In this document: piece by piece, positions 25,110-33,569 of the stretch
Layout of the letters: each line of letters opens with the position of its first letter
How positions within the stretch are numbered: position 1 is the stretch's first letter
Source: CALLPQ01 sp964421675
GTDB taxonomy: Bacteria; Pseudomonadota; Alphaproteobacteria; Caulobacterales; Parvularculaceae
Reading direction: 5' to 3'
Length of the DNA stretch: 43,562 nt
NCBI GenBank assembly: GCA_964421675.1
Contig: CAYQXV010000030.1
Location: forward strand, 1-43,562
The notes under the pieces: model-generated
Databases searched by the model: none
The model's input: the letters and a program-made list of their open reading frames with translations, nothing else
Told to the model about the DNA's origin: nothing
Position numbers and translations under genes: made by a program

Positions 25110-26489
25110 TCAGGAAGGGCGGCCCGAAAGGGTCGCCCTTTTTGTATCGGGAGCACTCACCGTTAGGCTGGGATCATAGTGCCCCGCTGTTCGAACGACC
25201 CGCGGGGTATTATCAATCACGCCCGGTGCATTCAGTGTTGCTTGCTCGTGCGCCAATCCAAGATCGGCCATGCGTTTTGCGCGTACAACCACACGCGACT
25301 CATAACTACCAACGGTCTCATTAAAAGCACGCACACTCCCATCGAGAGCACTGCGTAGCTTGGCAAAATTCTCGCTCATGACTGTCAAGCTTTGAAAGAG
25401 ATCTTTTCCGAGCGATGCAATATGGGCGGCATTGTCGGCCATCTCATGTTGACGCCATCCCAATGCGATAACTTTGAGCGCGGTAACAAGCGTTGTCGGC
25501 GAAGCGATTAACACGCCTTTCTCTAACGCATTTTCAAAAAGGTCCGGGTCTTGCTCAAGCGCGCGAGAGAGCTGACTTTCCAACGGCAAAAACAAAATCA
25601 CAAAATCAAGTTGTGCATTTTTATTGTGGCTTAACGCGCCGCTATAATCTTTCGCTGCGAGCGCTTTAACATGGGCTTTTAGTCGGCGCGCATATTCATG
25701 TTTATCATCCTTTTCAGGATCGATTAACGGCGCGGGCGCTTTTGCGTCGATGATAATAAATTGATCGCCCGGCAGGGTTATCACCATATCGGGAATTTGG
25801 CGGCGCGCGCCATCTTTGCCCGTCGCTGGCAGCGGGCATTGCTCAACAAAATCAATATGGCGCTTGAGCCCGGCAAGCTCCACAACCCGGCGCAACTGCA
25901 TTTCGCCCCATGCCCCGCGCACAGACGACCCAGACGTCAGGGCAGACGCAAGAGTTTTTGATTCCAGGCGCACCGCATCGGTTGCGCTCATCAAATCAAT
26001 CATCTGTGTGCGTAGCGATCCATTTTGACTGGCTTGCTGGCGGCGCATATCCGACAATCCCGCCTCATAGCGCGAAAGTTCATCGCGCAGCGGGGCAATC
26101 ATGGTTTTCAAATGTTGGGTATGGGCATTGCGGTCACGCCCGGCAAGGGCTTGCTGCTGGGTGAAATGAGAATCCATGCGCGTCAAAAATTGCTCTTGCG
26201 CTGCAGTTAATGCTTTTGACGCAGCATGCTCAAACTGGGAATGGGCCTGCGCTTCGCGCTCATCACGCATTGTCAGTTGCGCGTGTAGGCTATCGCGTTC
26301 GGATTGAAGGGCATGAATATGACGGCGCGCTTGATGCAGCTTGCGGCGCGCGCCCACAGCACGGCGGCGAAAATGCATAGCGGTGATCATCAGCGCAACA
26401 CATGCAAAGCCCAGTGCGATAGAAAGGACCCCCGGCAACCCAATAAACGGCCCGGCGACACTCGATCCACTGAAAACAGGTTCTTGCAT
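25110..26489 (-). CDS. rmuC: DNA recombination protein RmuC
   Basis: RmuC-family proteins limit inversions and sister-chromatid rearrangement and carry a nuclease-like fold. The 459 aa contain one N-terminal membrane helix (about 18-40, LPGVLSIALGFACVALMITAM) and a coiled coil of about 45-160. The RmuC domain follows (VRGAWGEMQLRRVVELAGL, ADMVITLPGDQFIIIDAKAP, DFVILFLPLESQLSRALEQDPDLFENAL, VLIASPTTLVTALKVIALGWRQ). The last ten residues (KRATLSGRPS) are encoded by the stem-loop that terminates the TonB gene on the other strand. It follows the Rieske gene by 41 bases in the same direction and may be the last gene of the dnaX-recR unit. Confidence 0.94.
   Translation of the reverse strand: MQEPVFSGSSVAGPFIGLPGVLSIALGFACVALMITAMHFRRRAVGARRKLHQARRHIHALQSERDSLHAQLTMRDEREAQAHSQFEHAASKALTAAQEQFLTRMDSHFTQQQALAGRDRNAHTQHLKTMIAPLRDELSRYEAGLSDMRRQQASQNGSLRTQMIDLMSATDAVRLESKTLASALTSGSSVRGAWGEMQLRRVVELAGLKRHIDFVEQCPLPATGKDGARRQIPDMVITLPGDQFIIIDAKAPAPLIDPEKDDKHEYARRLKAHVKALAAKDYSGALSHNKNAQLDFVILFLPLESQLSRALEQDPDLFENALEKGVLIASPTTLVTALKVIALGWRQHEMADNAAHIASLGKDLFQSLTVMSENFAKLRSALDGSVRAFNETVGSYESRVVVRAKRMADLGLAHEQATLNAPGVIDNTPRVVRTAGHYDPSLTVSAPDTKRATLSGRPS
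25115..25143 (+). terminator. Rho-independent terminator of the TonB receptor gene
   Basis: An 11-bp stem (AAGGGCGGCCC with GGGTCGCCCTT, 25115-25125 and 25130-25140; one G-U pair in RNA) with a GAAA tetraloop is followed by T run 25139-25143. The structure sits inside the last codons of the convergent rmuC. Confidence 0.92.
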
Positions 26490-26530
26490 TGTTCCAGCAT
26501 AAAGGTGATTCGGTTACCACCCGGTGAACG

Positions 26531-27646
26531 TCACGTGCGCCAATATAATGATCTGGTCTCAACAGGATTTTTAAACTCAGATGCGCGGCTTTCGCTCATC
26601 ATCTGCGCGCGCCATGCCCTGCAAAGCTGGCGATACCAGCCTGCGGGTTCATCCGGGTCGCCAACATATAAAGACGGGGTGCGCGCCGCGCCATCGGTGG
26701 CGCTCGCCTGCAGGGCAAGAATATCGCCATCTTGGCGCAAAAAGCTATGTGCCATCATATTAATGATCGGGCGCATAAGACTTAAAACCGGCCAGTCCCA
26801 ATATAAAAAATGCATCAACCGGTTTTGGTTGTTGCACACGGGCGAAATCGCCGTAAACCCGGCCAGACGATATTTCCCCATAGTTACGGATTCAATGCGC
26901 AATCCGGGAAGCACAAAATCAATTTGTGTTTGCGGGGCACCCGGAAGAAATTTATAAATTAAACTGTTGGATGACGGTGTGTGTGCGGGGATGCGAAAGC
27001 CCGTCGGCAATAGCTCATATTGTTTTTGCTTTATTTTCGCCGCCCGCCCTTCGCGCCACCACCATTGACGGTGCACAAAAGGGGTATGCGCGGGATCAAC
27101 AAGACCAATCACCGCTTCGTCATACTGACCGTCTACAGTCAAAATTGTTGTGCTTTTCGGCACTAAGCCCGCCGGCAAATCAAGCTCAGGAATTTTTATC
27201 GCCTTTGCGAGCGCCTCAACTTCGTTTGCCGCAACTGAGGGACTTGCAACAAAAACAAAAACCAGCCCGTAAGCTTCTAGCACCGGAATTGTCGCAACCG
27301 CTATGGATGAAATTTTTTGCTGGGCTGGATCATCTGAAACCAAAGCGGGCACGCGCGCACATTGCCCATCGGCAACCTGAAACTCCCAGCCATGATAAGG
27401 ACATTGCAAACAATCCCTGCCGTCAGCAGCGGCAGATACGGACCCAGATGATAAGGGCGCACCGCGATGGGGACATTGATCGTTTAAGGCAAAGACTTGT
27501 CCGCGATGATCGCGCCCAATCGCCAAGGCGCGCCCGGCTAATTTTAGCGGTTTAACCTTGCCATTTTTCAACGCACCCGATGGAAAAGCCACATACCAGC
27601 TATTTTCCAGCCACGGCGCATCCTCGCTCGCAGGGTCATGGGTCAT
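26531..27646 (-). CDS. Rieske-type aromatic ring-hydroxylating oxygenase, alpha subunit-like
   Basis: This is a 371-aa cytoplasmic oxygenase. The N-terminal Rieske [2Fe-2S] domain has ligands Cys58/His60 (CPHRGAPL) and Cys82/His85 (CPYHGWEF). The C-terminal catalytic domain has the mononuclear-iron motif DPAHTPFVH (His187, His192), with a likely Asp ligand in RQDGDILALQ. It resembles the VanA/PobA-like single-component-terminal oxygenases that act on aromatic or sterol-like substrates. No reductase or ferredoxin gene is next to it, so electrons must come from elsewhere. Its ATG overlaps the recR stop (ATGA at 27643-27646), implying coupled translation with a DNA-repair gene, an unexpected pairing. 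The substrate is unknown. Confidence 0.9.
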   Translation of the reverse strand: MTHDPASEDAPWLENSWYVAFPSGALKNGKVKPLKLAGRALAIGRDHRGQVFALNDQCPHRGAPLSSGSVSAAADGRDCLQCPYHGWEFQVADGQCARVPALVSDDPAQQKISSIAVATIPVLEAYGLVFVFVASPSVAANEVEALAKAIKIPELDLPAGLVPKSTTILTVDGQYDEAVIGLVDPAHTPFVHRQWWWREGRAAKIKQKQYELLPTGFRIPAHTPSSNSLIYKFLPGAPQTQIDFVLPGLRIESVTMGKYRLAGFTAISPVCNNQNRLMHFLYWDWPVLSLMRPIINMMAHSFLRQDGDILALQASATDGAARTPSLYVGDPDEPAGWYRQLCRAWRAQMMSESRASEFKNPVETRSLYWRT

Positions 27647-28248
27647 GAGACAGAACGCCGGCTTTTCATCGCAGCGGTTAGCGTGCCCTCATCGAGATAA
27701 TCAAGCTCACCGCCGACCGGAACGCCGTGCGATAACCGGGTTACCGTTACATCTGCGCTTTCAAGATGGTCAGACAAATAATGCGCCGTGGTTTGCCCAT
27801 CAACGGTCGCACTTAAGGCCAAAACAATTTCGGTAACAACATCACTATTGGCGCGCGCTAACAAGTCTTTGACATGCAAATCATCCGGGCCGACCCCGTC
27901 TAACGGCGAGAGGAGGCCGCCAAGCACATGATACCGTCCGGGATTTGCATGAGCGCGCTCAAGGGCCCAAAGATCAGCAACAGTTTCCACCACACAAATC
28001 ACCGATGGGGAGCGCTCTTTATCTTCACATACCGCACACGGATCAAGAGAGTCCCAATTCCCGCATATTGAACACGCCTTCACCTTTTCAGCCGCCTCAT
28101 TTAGCGCAAACGCTAATGGTTGCATAACGGCTTCGCGTTTTTTCAACAGAAAAAGAGCCGCCCTTGTTGCAGAACGCGGCCCAAGGCCAGGCATTTTTGC
28201 AAGTAAATCGATTACCCGCTGTAATTCCGGGCCGATAGTCGCAGACAT
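27643..28248 (-). CDS. recR: Recombination mediator RecR
   Basis: RecR acts with RecO/RecF to load RecA at gaps. The 201 aa hold the N-terminal helix-hairpin-helix (LAKMPGLGPRSATRAALFLL), a C4 zinc finger (CSICGNWDSLDPCAVC, about 57-72) and a Toprim domain (VICVVETVADLWALERA...YHVLGGLLSPLDGVGPDDL). The C-terminal Walker-like TRLSHGVPVGGELDYLD completes it. Length is standard. It follows ybaB by 12 bases in the conserved dnaX-ybaB-recR order. Confidence 0.98.
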   Translation of the reverse strand: MSATIGPELQRVIDLLAKMPGLGPRSATRAALFLLKKREAVMQPLAFALNEAAEKVKACSICGNWDSLDPCAVCEDKERSPSVICVVETVADLWALERAHANPGRYHVLGGLLSPLDGVGPDDLHVKDLLARANSDVVTEIVLALSATVDGQTTAHYLSDHLESADVTVTRLSHGVPVGGELDYLDEGTLTAAMKSRRSVS

Positions 28249-28260
28249 AAAGACTATCCT

Positions 28261-28584
28261 TTAAAAAGGCATCTTAAAACCGGGAGGCAGAGGAAAGCCA
28301 TCGGTCAATGATTTCATTTCCTCAGCAGACTGTGTTTCCAACTTTGCTTTTGCATCATTAATGGCAGCAGTCACAAGATCTTCGAGCACCTCAGCCTCAT
28401 CGCCGACAAGCATTGAAGGGTCAATCGCTACAGATTTTGCGTACCCCTTGCCGGTCAAGGTCACTTTGACCATGCCCCCGCCTGCTTGCCCTTCAACTTC
28501 CATGCTGGCAACTTTTTCCTGAAGCTCCTGCATTTTAGACTGCAAGCCTGCCGCCTGCTTCATGATATCGCCTAAATCTTTCAT
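28261..28584 (-). CDS. ybaB: YbaB/EbfC family nucleoid-associated protein
   Basis: This is a 107-aa DNA-binding dimer of the YbaB/EbfC family. KDLGDIMKQAAGLQSKMQELQEKVASMEVEGQAGGGMVKVTLTGKG is the typical N-terminal helix plus first strands, and the C-terminus ends LPPGFKMPF as in most homologues. It lies 5 bases after dnaX and 12 bases before recR, the widely conserved operon order. Confidence 0.97.
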   Translation of the reverse strand: MKDLGDIMKQAAGLQSKMQELQEKVASMEVEGQAGGGMVKVTLTGKGYAKSVAIDPSMLVGDEAEVLEDLVTAAINDAKAKLETQSAEEMKSLTDGFPLPPGFKMPF

Positions 28585-28589
28585 CGCAT

Positions 28590-30494
28590 CTATCTTTCTT
28601 GAACTGTTGCCGCTTTCGCCTGCGGGACATCTGAAGGGGCGCCGAGATCATCTTCATCCGGGTCTTGTGTACCATCATGATCGTCTTGATGGTCATCAAC
28701 CATCATATCGGCATCGCGCACACGCAATATTTTGGAGCCAGGGAACAAATCCATTGCCCGCTTGATCATGGGATGATTGCGCACCTCTTCATCGCGGGTC
28801 TCGCGCAAGGTGGCATCACCAGCGACCTCATCAACAATGATGATGGACCATAAATCACCAGTCCATTCCTTGAGGAGCCGGGTCAAACGATTGGTCAAAT
28901 CTGCGGGCGCGCCCTCTGCGAGGCGCAAGGTAATACGCCCACGCTCAAATTTTACGATATGAACATAGGCTTCAAGTTCTGTGCGCAGACGCTTTTCTTT
29001 TTTGCGCGTGGCCATTGCCGCAATGTCTTTTAAGGAATCAAGAACCGGTTGGTCCGCCGCGCGCTCAGTTGATGTCGCTGGCTCATTCTTTGGGCTATCG
29101 GCTTCCGAGCGCGGCCGGAATGGAATTGTATTGGAGGTGGCTTCCTGATCGGGGGCCGATTGTTCAGATATTGATTGATCAGCGGTTGGCGAAGACGTCG
29201 GCGCAAGCGCCTTGGGTGATGCCCCAGCTGTAGAAGGCCCCGGCGGCGACGAAACGGCCTGCCCGTGATCGACAGATTTTAACAAGCGCAAGGCTTCGTC
29301 CGGTGTTGGAAGATCGCTCGCATAACAAAGCCGGATCAAGGCCATCTCTCCGGCCGATGCCGGGTCGGGGGCAAAGCGTATCTCCTCAAGCCCCTTCATC
29401 AACAGGCTCCATGCGCGCGTTAACGCGTTCATGGACAGGCCCTCAACCATTTGGGTCGCGCGGCCAGCATCCGCAGTACCGGCTGGGCCATGGCCCGCCG
29501 CATTGGGTCCCGCTGCTTTAATGCGAGTTAAAAGATGAACCAGTTCTAACAAATCGCGGACAATGACTTGCGGGTCTGCGCCAATATCATATTGCTCTTT
29601 GAAAAGCGCCAGCGCATCGCCTGCGCGCCCAGCCAAACAATGGGCTAACAAATCCCAGGTTTGCGAGCGGTCAGCAAGACCCAGCATTTCGCGGATCGTC
29701 TGTGCACTTACCGAATCCTCGTCAGATTGCTCGCCTGACGCATGTTGCACCAGCGCCTGATCAAGAATCGATAAAGCATCGCGCACAGACCCTTCAGCGG
29801 CCCGCGCAATCATTGCATAGCCTTCATCGCTAACGGTTACATTTTCCGCCTTGGCAATGTTGCGTAAATGCTCAACCATCATTTCTGGATCGATACGGCG
29901 CAAATCAAATCGCTGACACCGCGACAAGACGGTTACAGGAACCTTACGAATCTCGGTTGTCGCAAAAATAAATTTAACGTGGGGCGGCGGCTCCTCAAGC
30001 GTTTTTAAAAGGGCATTAAATGCTGCGGTCGACAGCATATGCACCTCATCGATGATATAGACTTTATAGCGCGCCTCGATGGGCGCATATCGCACCCCTT
30101 CGATTAGCTCGCGAATATCACCAACGCCGGTACGCGAGGCCGCATCCATTTCCAAAACATCGGGATGGCGGCTTTGCGCGATTGACTGACAGTGGATGCC
30201 GTCCGCTTCCATATGGATGGTTGGGCCTGAGTCCTCTTTATTATCTGTAGTCTGATAATTTAACGCGCGGGCCAAAATGCGCGCCGTTGTGGTTTTCCCA
30301 ACCCCGCGCACACCGGTCAGAATATAGGCATGAGCAATACGGCCCGCTGAAAAGGCATTTTCCAGTGTGCGCACCATCGCGCCATGCCCGATCAGATCGG
30401 CAAAGCTGCGCGGGCGATATTTTCGCGCCAGCACCTCATAGGCATGGGGGCCATCGGCCTCGGCGTTTCCACTATGGTCAGTTGATTGGGTCAT
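28590..30494 (-). CDS. dnaX: DNA polymerase III subunit tau/gamma
   Basis: DnaX is the clamp-loader ATPase subunit. The 634 aa include Walker A GVRGVGKTTTARILARALN (about 61-79), the alphaproteobacterial form of the zinc module ending GIHCQSIAQSRHPDVLEMDAASRTGVGDIREL, Walker B VYIIDEVHMLS and the SRC box FIFATTEIRKVPVTVLSRCQRFDLRRI. A Ser/Pro/Glu-rich linker (about 390-490) leads to the C-terminal tau domain (about 490-590). The C-terminal tail is acidic (DHQDDHDGTQDPDEDDLG). It is the first protein gene of the unit and sits just downstream of the SRP RNA. Confidence 0.97.
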   Translation of the reverse strand: MTQSTDHSGNAEADGPHAYEVLARKYRPRSFADLIGHGAMVRTLENAFSAGRIAHAYILTGVRGVGKTTTARILARALNYQTTDNKEDSGPTIHMEADGIHCQSIAQSRHPDVLEMDAASRTGVGDIRELIEGVRYAPIEARYKVYIIDEVHMLSTAAFNALLKTLEEPPPHVKFIFATTEIRKVPVTVLSRCQRFDLRRIDPEMMVEHLRNIAKAENVTVSDEGYAMIARAAEGSVRDALSILDQALVQHASGEQSDEDSVSAQTIREMLGLADRSQTWDLLAHCLAGRAGDALALFKEQYDIGADPQVIVRDLLELVHLLTRIKAAGPNAAGHGPAGTADAGRATQMVEGLSMNALTRAWSLLMKGLEEIRFAPDPASAGEMALIRLCYASDLPTPDEALRLLKSVDHGQAVSSPPGPSTAGASPKALAPTSSPTADQSISEQSAPDQEATSNTIPFRPRSEADSPKNEPATSTERAADQPVLDSLKDIAAMATRKKEKRLRTELEAYVHIVKFERGRITLRLAEGAPADLTNRLTRLLKEWTGDLWSIIIVDEVAGDATLRETRDEEVRNHPMIKRAMDLFPGSKILRVRDADMMVDDHQDDHDGTQDPDEDDLGAPSDVPQAKAATVQER

Positions 30495-30602
30495 CCCCCC
30501 CGTTATGGCGGATCAAGCCTCGGCAATAAAGAGAGAATCCACCCCTCAGGCATGCTCAAATGCATCCAGTGGAAAATAAAGCGCATTCGCGAGAGAAATT
30601 GA

Positions 30603-30703
30603 GGGTGGAAAGCTGAACGACCCTTGCGGGAAACTCGTTGCGGCTGCTTCCTTCCGGACCTGACCGGGTTGGCGAGGCGCAAGTCCGCCAGCCTTCCGGG
30701 ATC
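30603..30703 (-). ncRNA. ffs: Signal recognition particle RNA (4.5S-type)
   Basis: The minus strand contains the nearly invariant domain IV apical sequence GGTCAGGTCCGGAAGGAAGC (complement of 30645-30664), including the GGAA tetraloop and the asymmetric loop bound by Ffh. The flanks pair: CGGAAGGCTG at the 5' side with CAGCTTTCC at the 3' side, and GACTTGCG with CGCAAGGGTC. Together these give the long single hairpin of about 100 nt typical of proteobacteria. Position directly before dnaX is a common synteny. Exact ends are estimated to within a few bases. Its partner Ffh is encoded in the same window at 41765-43300. Confidence 0.95.
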
Positions 30704-30924
30704 TTATATCGACGGTCCGGCGCAAAAATGCAAGAGGGTGAGCGCATTCCGAGCGCCACCGGCGATTGCCAAATAAGCTGGTGTGCATGGCTAGTGCCTA
30801 AGACTGATACCAAAGCTGGCGCAAAGCCCATAATAGCGCTACCACGCCCAAGGTCGGGCCCCACCCCGAGATCTCAACATTCAGGCTCCAAAAGGCCCGG
30901 CCATAAAAAGGTAAGACACAGTCT

Positions 30925-31833
30925 ATGCATTTGGAAACACCGATTGCCTTCGCCGGAAACCCGCTCGATCGCGCCAGTACCAAGCGGACCGATCCTGACT
31001 GGATTGGCGAGCAACAAAACAATCCCGATGCGTTATTGATCCCCTTCTTTAAGGGCGACCCGCTGATGATTGACGGAGATGCGGGATTTTTGACACTAGC
31101 GGCCCGGAGCAATTTCCCTGCCGATGCACCGCTGATTTTTCTTGGCATCGATCCAAAGGGCGCCGCCTATTTTACCATTGAAGCAAGCCGCGAGGGAGTC
31201 AGCGCCCAGCAGGCTCCATTTTCTGATCTTGGTGAATACACCAATCTTCGAAACATTGCAGGCGGCGTAAAGCCTGAAACGCTCTCCATTTTGGGCCAGG
31301 CGCGCTGGCTTCTTGACTGGCACCAACGCCATATGTTTTGCGCAGTGTGCGGCAGTGCCAGTGACATTGCCGATGGCGGTGCCAAACGCCATTGTCCGAA
31401 CTGCCAGTCTGATCATTTTCCGCGCACCGACCCGGTTGCCATTGTGCTTGTTCAGCATGAAGACCATTGCCTATTAGGCCGGGGCCCGCATTTTCCAAAA
31501 GGATTTTTATCTTGCCTTGCGGGCTTTGCAGAAGCCGGAGAAACCATCGAGGAATGCGCCATTCGCGAAATCCACGAAGAGGCGGGCGTTCGCGTCACTA
31601 ATGTTGAATATCAATTATCACAGCCATGGCCTTTTCCGTCCTCAATGATGATGGGTCTGTTTGCCACAGCAACAGATCGCACCCTCACCCTTGATGTTAC
31701 GGAAATTGAAGAAGCCCAATGGGTATCGCGCCAAGATGTGCAGAATATTTTCAATGGCGATAAATCGCTCGGCATATTCCTGCCGCCGAAATTTACCATT
31801 GCCCGTCAATTACTCGAACGATGGATAGCCTAA
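30925..31833 (+). CDS. nudC: NAD+ diphosphatase NudC
   Basis: NudC hydrolyses NAD(H) to NMN and AMP and removes NAD caps from RNA. The 302 aa contain an N-terminal domain (about 1-125), a four-cysteine zinc ribbon (MFCAVCG...HCPNCQSDHFPRTDP, about 138-172) and a Nudix box GFAEAGETIEECAIREIHEEAGV (about 203-225). The NudC-specific SQPWPFPSSMMMGL motif follows. Codons and length are ordinary. The ribosome-binding site is weak (AAGG some 13 bases from the ATG). It is convergent with pheA, with 6 bases between stop codons and no terminator hairpin. The 214 bases between ffs and this gene show no other feature. Confidence 0.96.
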   Translation: MHLETPIAFAGNPLDRASTKRTDPDWIGEQQNNPDALLIPFFKGDPLMIDGDAGFLTLAARSNFPADAPLIFLGIDPKGAAYFTIEASREGVSAQQAPFSDLGEYTNLRNIAGGVKPETLSILGQARWLLDWHQRHMFCAVCGSASDIADGGAKRHCPNCQSDHFPRTDPVAIVLVQHEDHCLLGRGPHFPKGFLSCLAGFAEAGETIEECAIREIHEEAGVRVTNVEYQLSQPWPFPSSMMMGLFATATDRTLTLDVTEIEEAQWVSRQDVQNIFNGDKSLGIFLPPKFTIARQLLERWIA

Positions 31834-31839
31834 AAGCCT

Positions 31840-32691
31840 CTAACGCGGGGTGCGCGGGCGCGCCGCTTCATAAACCCCCAACACCTTTAGGGATGAGGAA
31901 AAGAAGCTCAATTCTTCTAGAGCAAGCCTGACATTGGGATCATCGGGATGACCGGCAATATCGGCATAAAATCTCGTTGCGGTAAAACTGCCTTCAAGCT
32001 GATAGCTTTCCAGCTTCGTCATATTCACATTATTTGTCGCAAACCCGCCAAGGCCTTTATAGAGCGCGGCAGGAATATTGCGCACCTGAAATACAAAACT
32101 GGTGACAACCTCACCATCGCCCGGTGCTGCATCCATCGGCTCCGCGGCCATTTGCAAAAACCGGGTAGTGTTATGGTCTGCATCTTCAACATTTTTCAGC
32201 AAAATTTCGAGGCCATAAATTTCCGCCGCAAGGCTCGATGCCAAAACGCCGTGGGTGCGATCTTGGCTATCAACAAGTTGGCGAGCCGCCCCTGCTGTAT
32301 CGCCGCCAACTTCCGGTAGAAAGTCATGGGACTGAAATAGATGTCGGCATTGCCCCAACGCCATCGCATGACTGCTAACCCGTTTTAAATCAGCAACGCT
32401 AACGCCGGGCAGTGCCATTAATTGGTGGTGGATGGGCAGAAAATGTTCGCCGACAATGTACAAATCGGAGTCCGGTAACAAGGCGTGAATATCTGAAACC
32501 CGTCCGGCTACGGAATTTTCAATCGGCAACATCGCGCGCTCGGCCTTGCCGTCGCGTACCATTGCCATTGCCCCTTCAAAAGTCGGGCAGGCAACAGGGG
32601 TAAGCGCAGGCTGAAACTCCCGGCAGGCAATTTCCGAATAAGCCCCCGGCTCACCCTGAAACGTAATTAATCGCTGTTTTTGATCCGTCAC
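31840..32691 (-). CDS. pheA: Prephenate dehydratase
   Basis: This is a stand-alone prephenate dehydratase converting prephenate to phenylpyruvate in phenylalanine synthesis, 283 aa from the chosen start. The periplasmic-binding-like catalytic part shows ITFQGEPGAYSEIACREF, MLPIENSVAGRVSD and DADHNTTRFLQMA (the TRF motif with the catalytic Thr). The regulatory ACT domain shows SFVFQVRNIPAALYKGLGGFATNNVNMTKLESYQ, so feedback inhibition by phenylalanine is expected. The start is placed at GTG 32691 because GAGGGG stands about 7 bases upstream. An in-frame start at 32745 would add 18 non-conserved residues. Confidence 0.95.
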   Translation of the reverse strand: MTDQKQRLITFQGEPGAYSEIACREFQPALTPVACPTFEGAMAMVRDGKAERAMLPIENSVAGRVSDIHALLPDSDLYIVGEHFLPIHHQLMALPGVSVADLKRVSSHAMALGQCRHLFQSHDFLPEVGGDTAGAARQLVDSQDRTHGVLASSLAAEIYGLEILLKNVEDADHNTTRFLQMAAEPMDAAPGDGEVVTSFVFQVRNIPAALYKGLGGFATNNVNMTKLESYQLEGSFTATRFYADIAGHPDDPNVRLALEELSFFSSSLKVLGVYEAARPRTPR

Positions 32692-32768
32692 AAAATTTCC
32701 CCTCCTGCATTGCCGACTGCGCGCTTGGAATAGAGCAAAAACCATTCCAATGCGGCTATAGTACGCGC

Positions 32769-33479
32769 TTACTTATTATTGAACCGTGACCACAATGCAT
32801 TTTCGCCTAATGAGGAAACAAAATCCACATGGCTGGCGGTCTCCTCATCGGTTAACAGGGCTTTCAACGGGGTTGGGCGCTGGCGGGCCGGGGCTTGCGT
32901 ACCATTGCGCTTTTGACTGGCGCTCTCAGCCGTGCCATCCAGATCGAGCCCGGCCTGACGTCCGCCGGTTAAATTTATATAGACTTCCGCGAGCAGTTTA
33001 GAATCGAGCAACGCGCCGTGACCATCGCGCTCGCGTTCATTAGTGTCGATCCCAAAACGCGAACATAACGCATCGAGATTTGCTGGCGCCCCGGGAAATT
33101 TTCTGCGTGCAAGAAACAAGGTATCGAGTAACTCGTTTTTAATCTGGGGCAGATCAGCGGCTTTAAGTTCGGCATTTAAAAAGGGCAGATCAAATCCCGC
33201 GCCATTATGGGCAATCAATTCGGCATCGCCGATAAAATCCAGAAAGGCTTGCGCCACCGAAGGGTCAGCAAAGAGCGGTTTATCGCGTAAAAATTCCTCA
33301 GAAATTCCGTGCACCCGGTAGGCTCCGATAGGCATATCGCGTTCAGGATTAACATAGACATGAAAGGTTTCCGCGGTCAGGGCACCACGCACCATCTCGA
33401 CCGCCCCAATTTCAACAATTCGGTGTCCTTCGGAAAATTTAAAACCGGTGGTCTCAAGATCAAATACAATCTGGCGCAT
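32769..33479 (-). CDS. dnaQ: DNA polymerase III epsilon subunit (3'-5' proofreading exonuclease)
   Basis: This is a 236-aa DnaQ-family exonuclease. ExoI motif is VFDLETTGF (metal-binding Asp and Glu), ExoII is ELIAHNGAGFDLPFLN, and ExoIII is RDGHGALLDSKLLAEVYINL. EIGAVEMVRG and YRVHGISEEFL are typical of replicative epsilon. ExoII carries a one-residue insertion (HNGAGFD, compared with the usual HNAxFD). The C-terminal segment of about 180-236 is the region that binds the alpha subunit. It is in the same direction as pheA, 77 bases upstream of that gene's start. Confidence 0.95.
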   Translation of the reverse strand: MRQIVFDLETTGFKFSEGHRIVEIGAVEMVRGALTAETFHVYVNPERDMPIGAYRVHGISEEFLRDKPLFADPSVAQAFLDFIGDAELIAHNGAGFDLPFLNAELKAADLPQIKNELLDTLFLARRKFPGAPANLDALCSRFGIDTNERERDGHGALLDSKLLAEVYINLTGGRQAGLDLDGTAESASQKRNGTQAPARQRPTPLKALLTDEETASHVDFVSSLGENALWSRFNNK

Positions 33480-33569
33480 ACCTAAAACTAACTCTGTTTG
33501 CGCTCAAGGCGAGCCAATCTTTTCCACACTCAACGGCGGGTGATGGCTAAAAGATCATTGCAACACGCG

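Noticed and set aside
28998..29004. A6G run in dnaX resembling the E. coli gamma/tau frameshift heptamer
   Set aside because: In the dnaX frame the codons are CGC-AAA-AAA-GAA, so the heptamer is not in slip register, and it lies far toward the C-terminus. Alphaproteobacteria are not known to need it.
30798..31148. 116-codon minus-strand frame over the nudC start
   Set aside because: It is antisense to conserved nudC sequence and has no recognisable domain.
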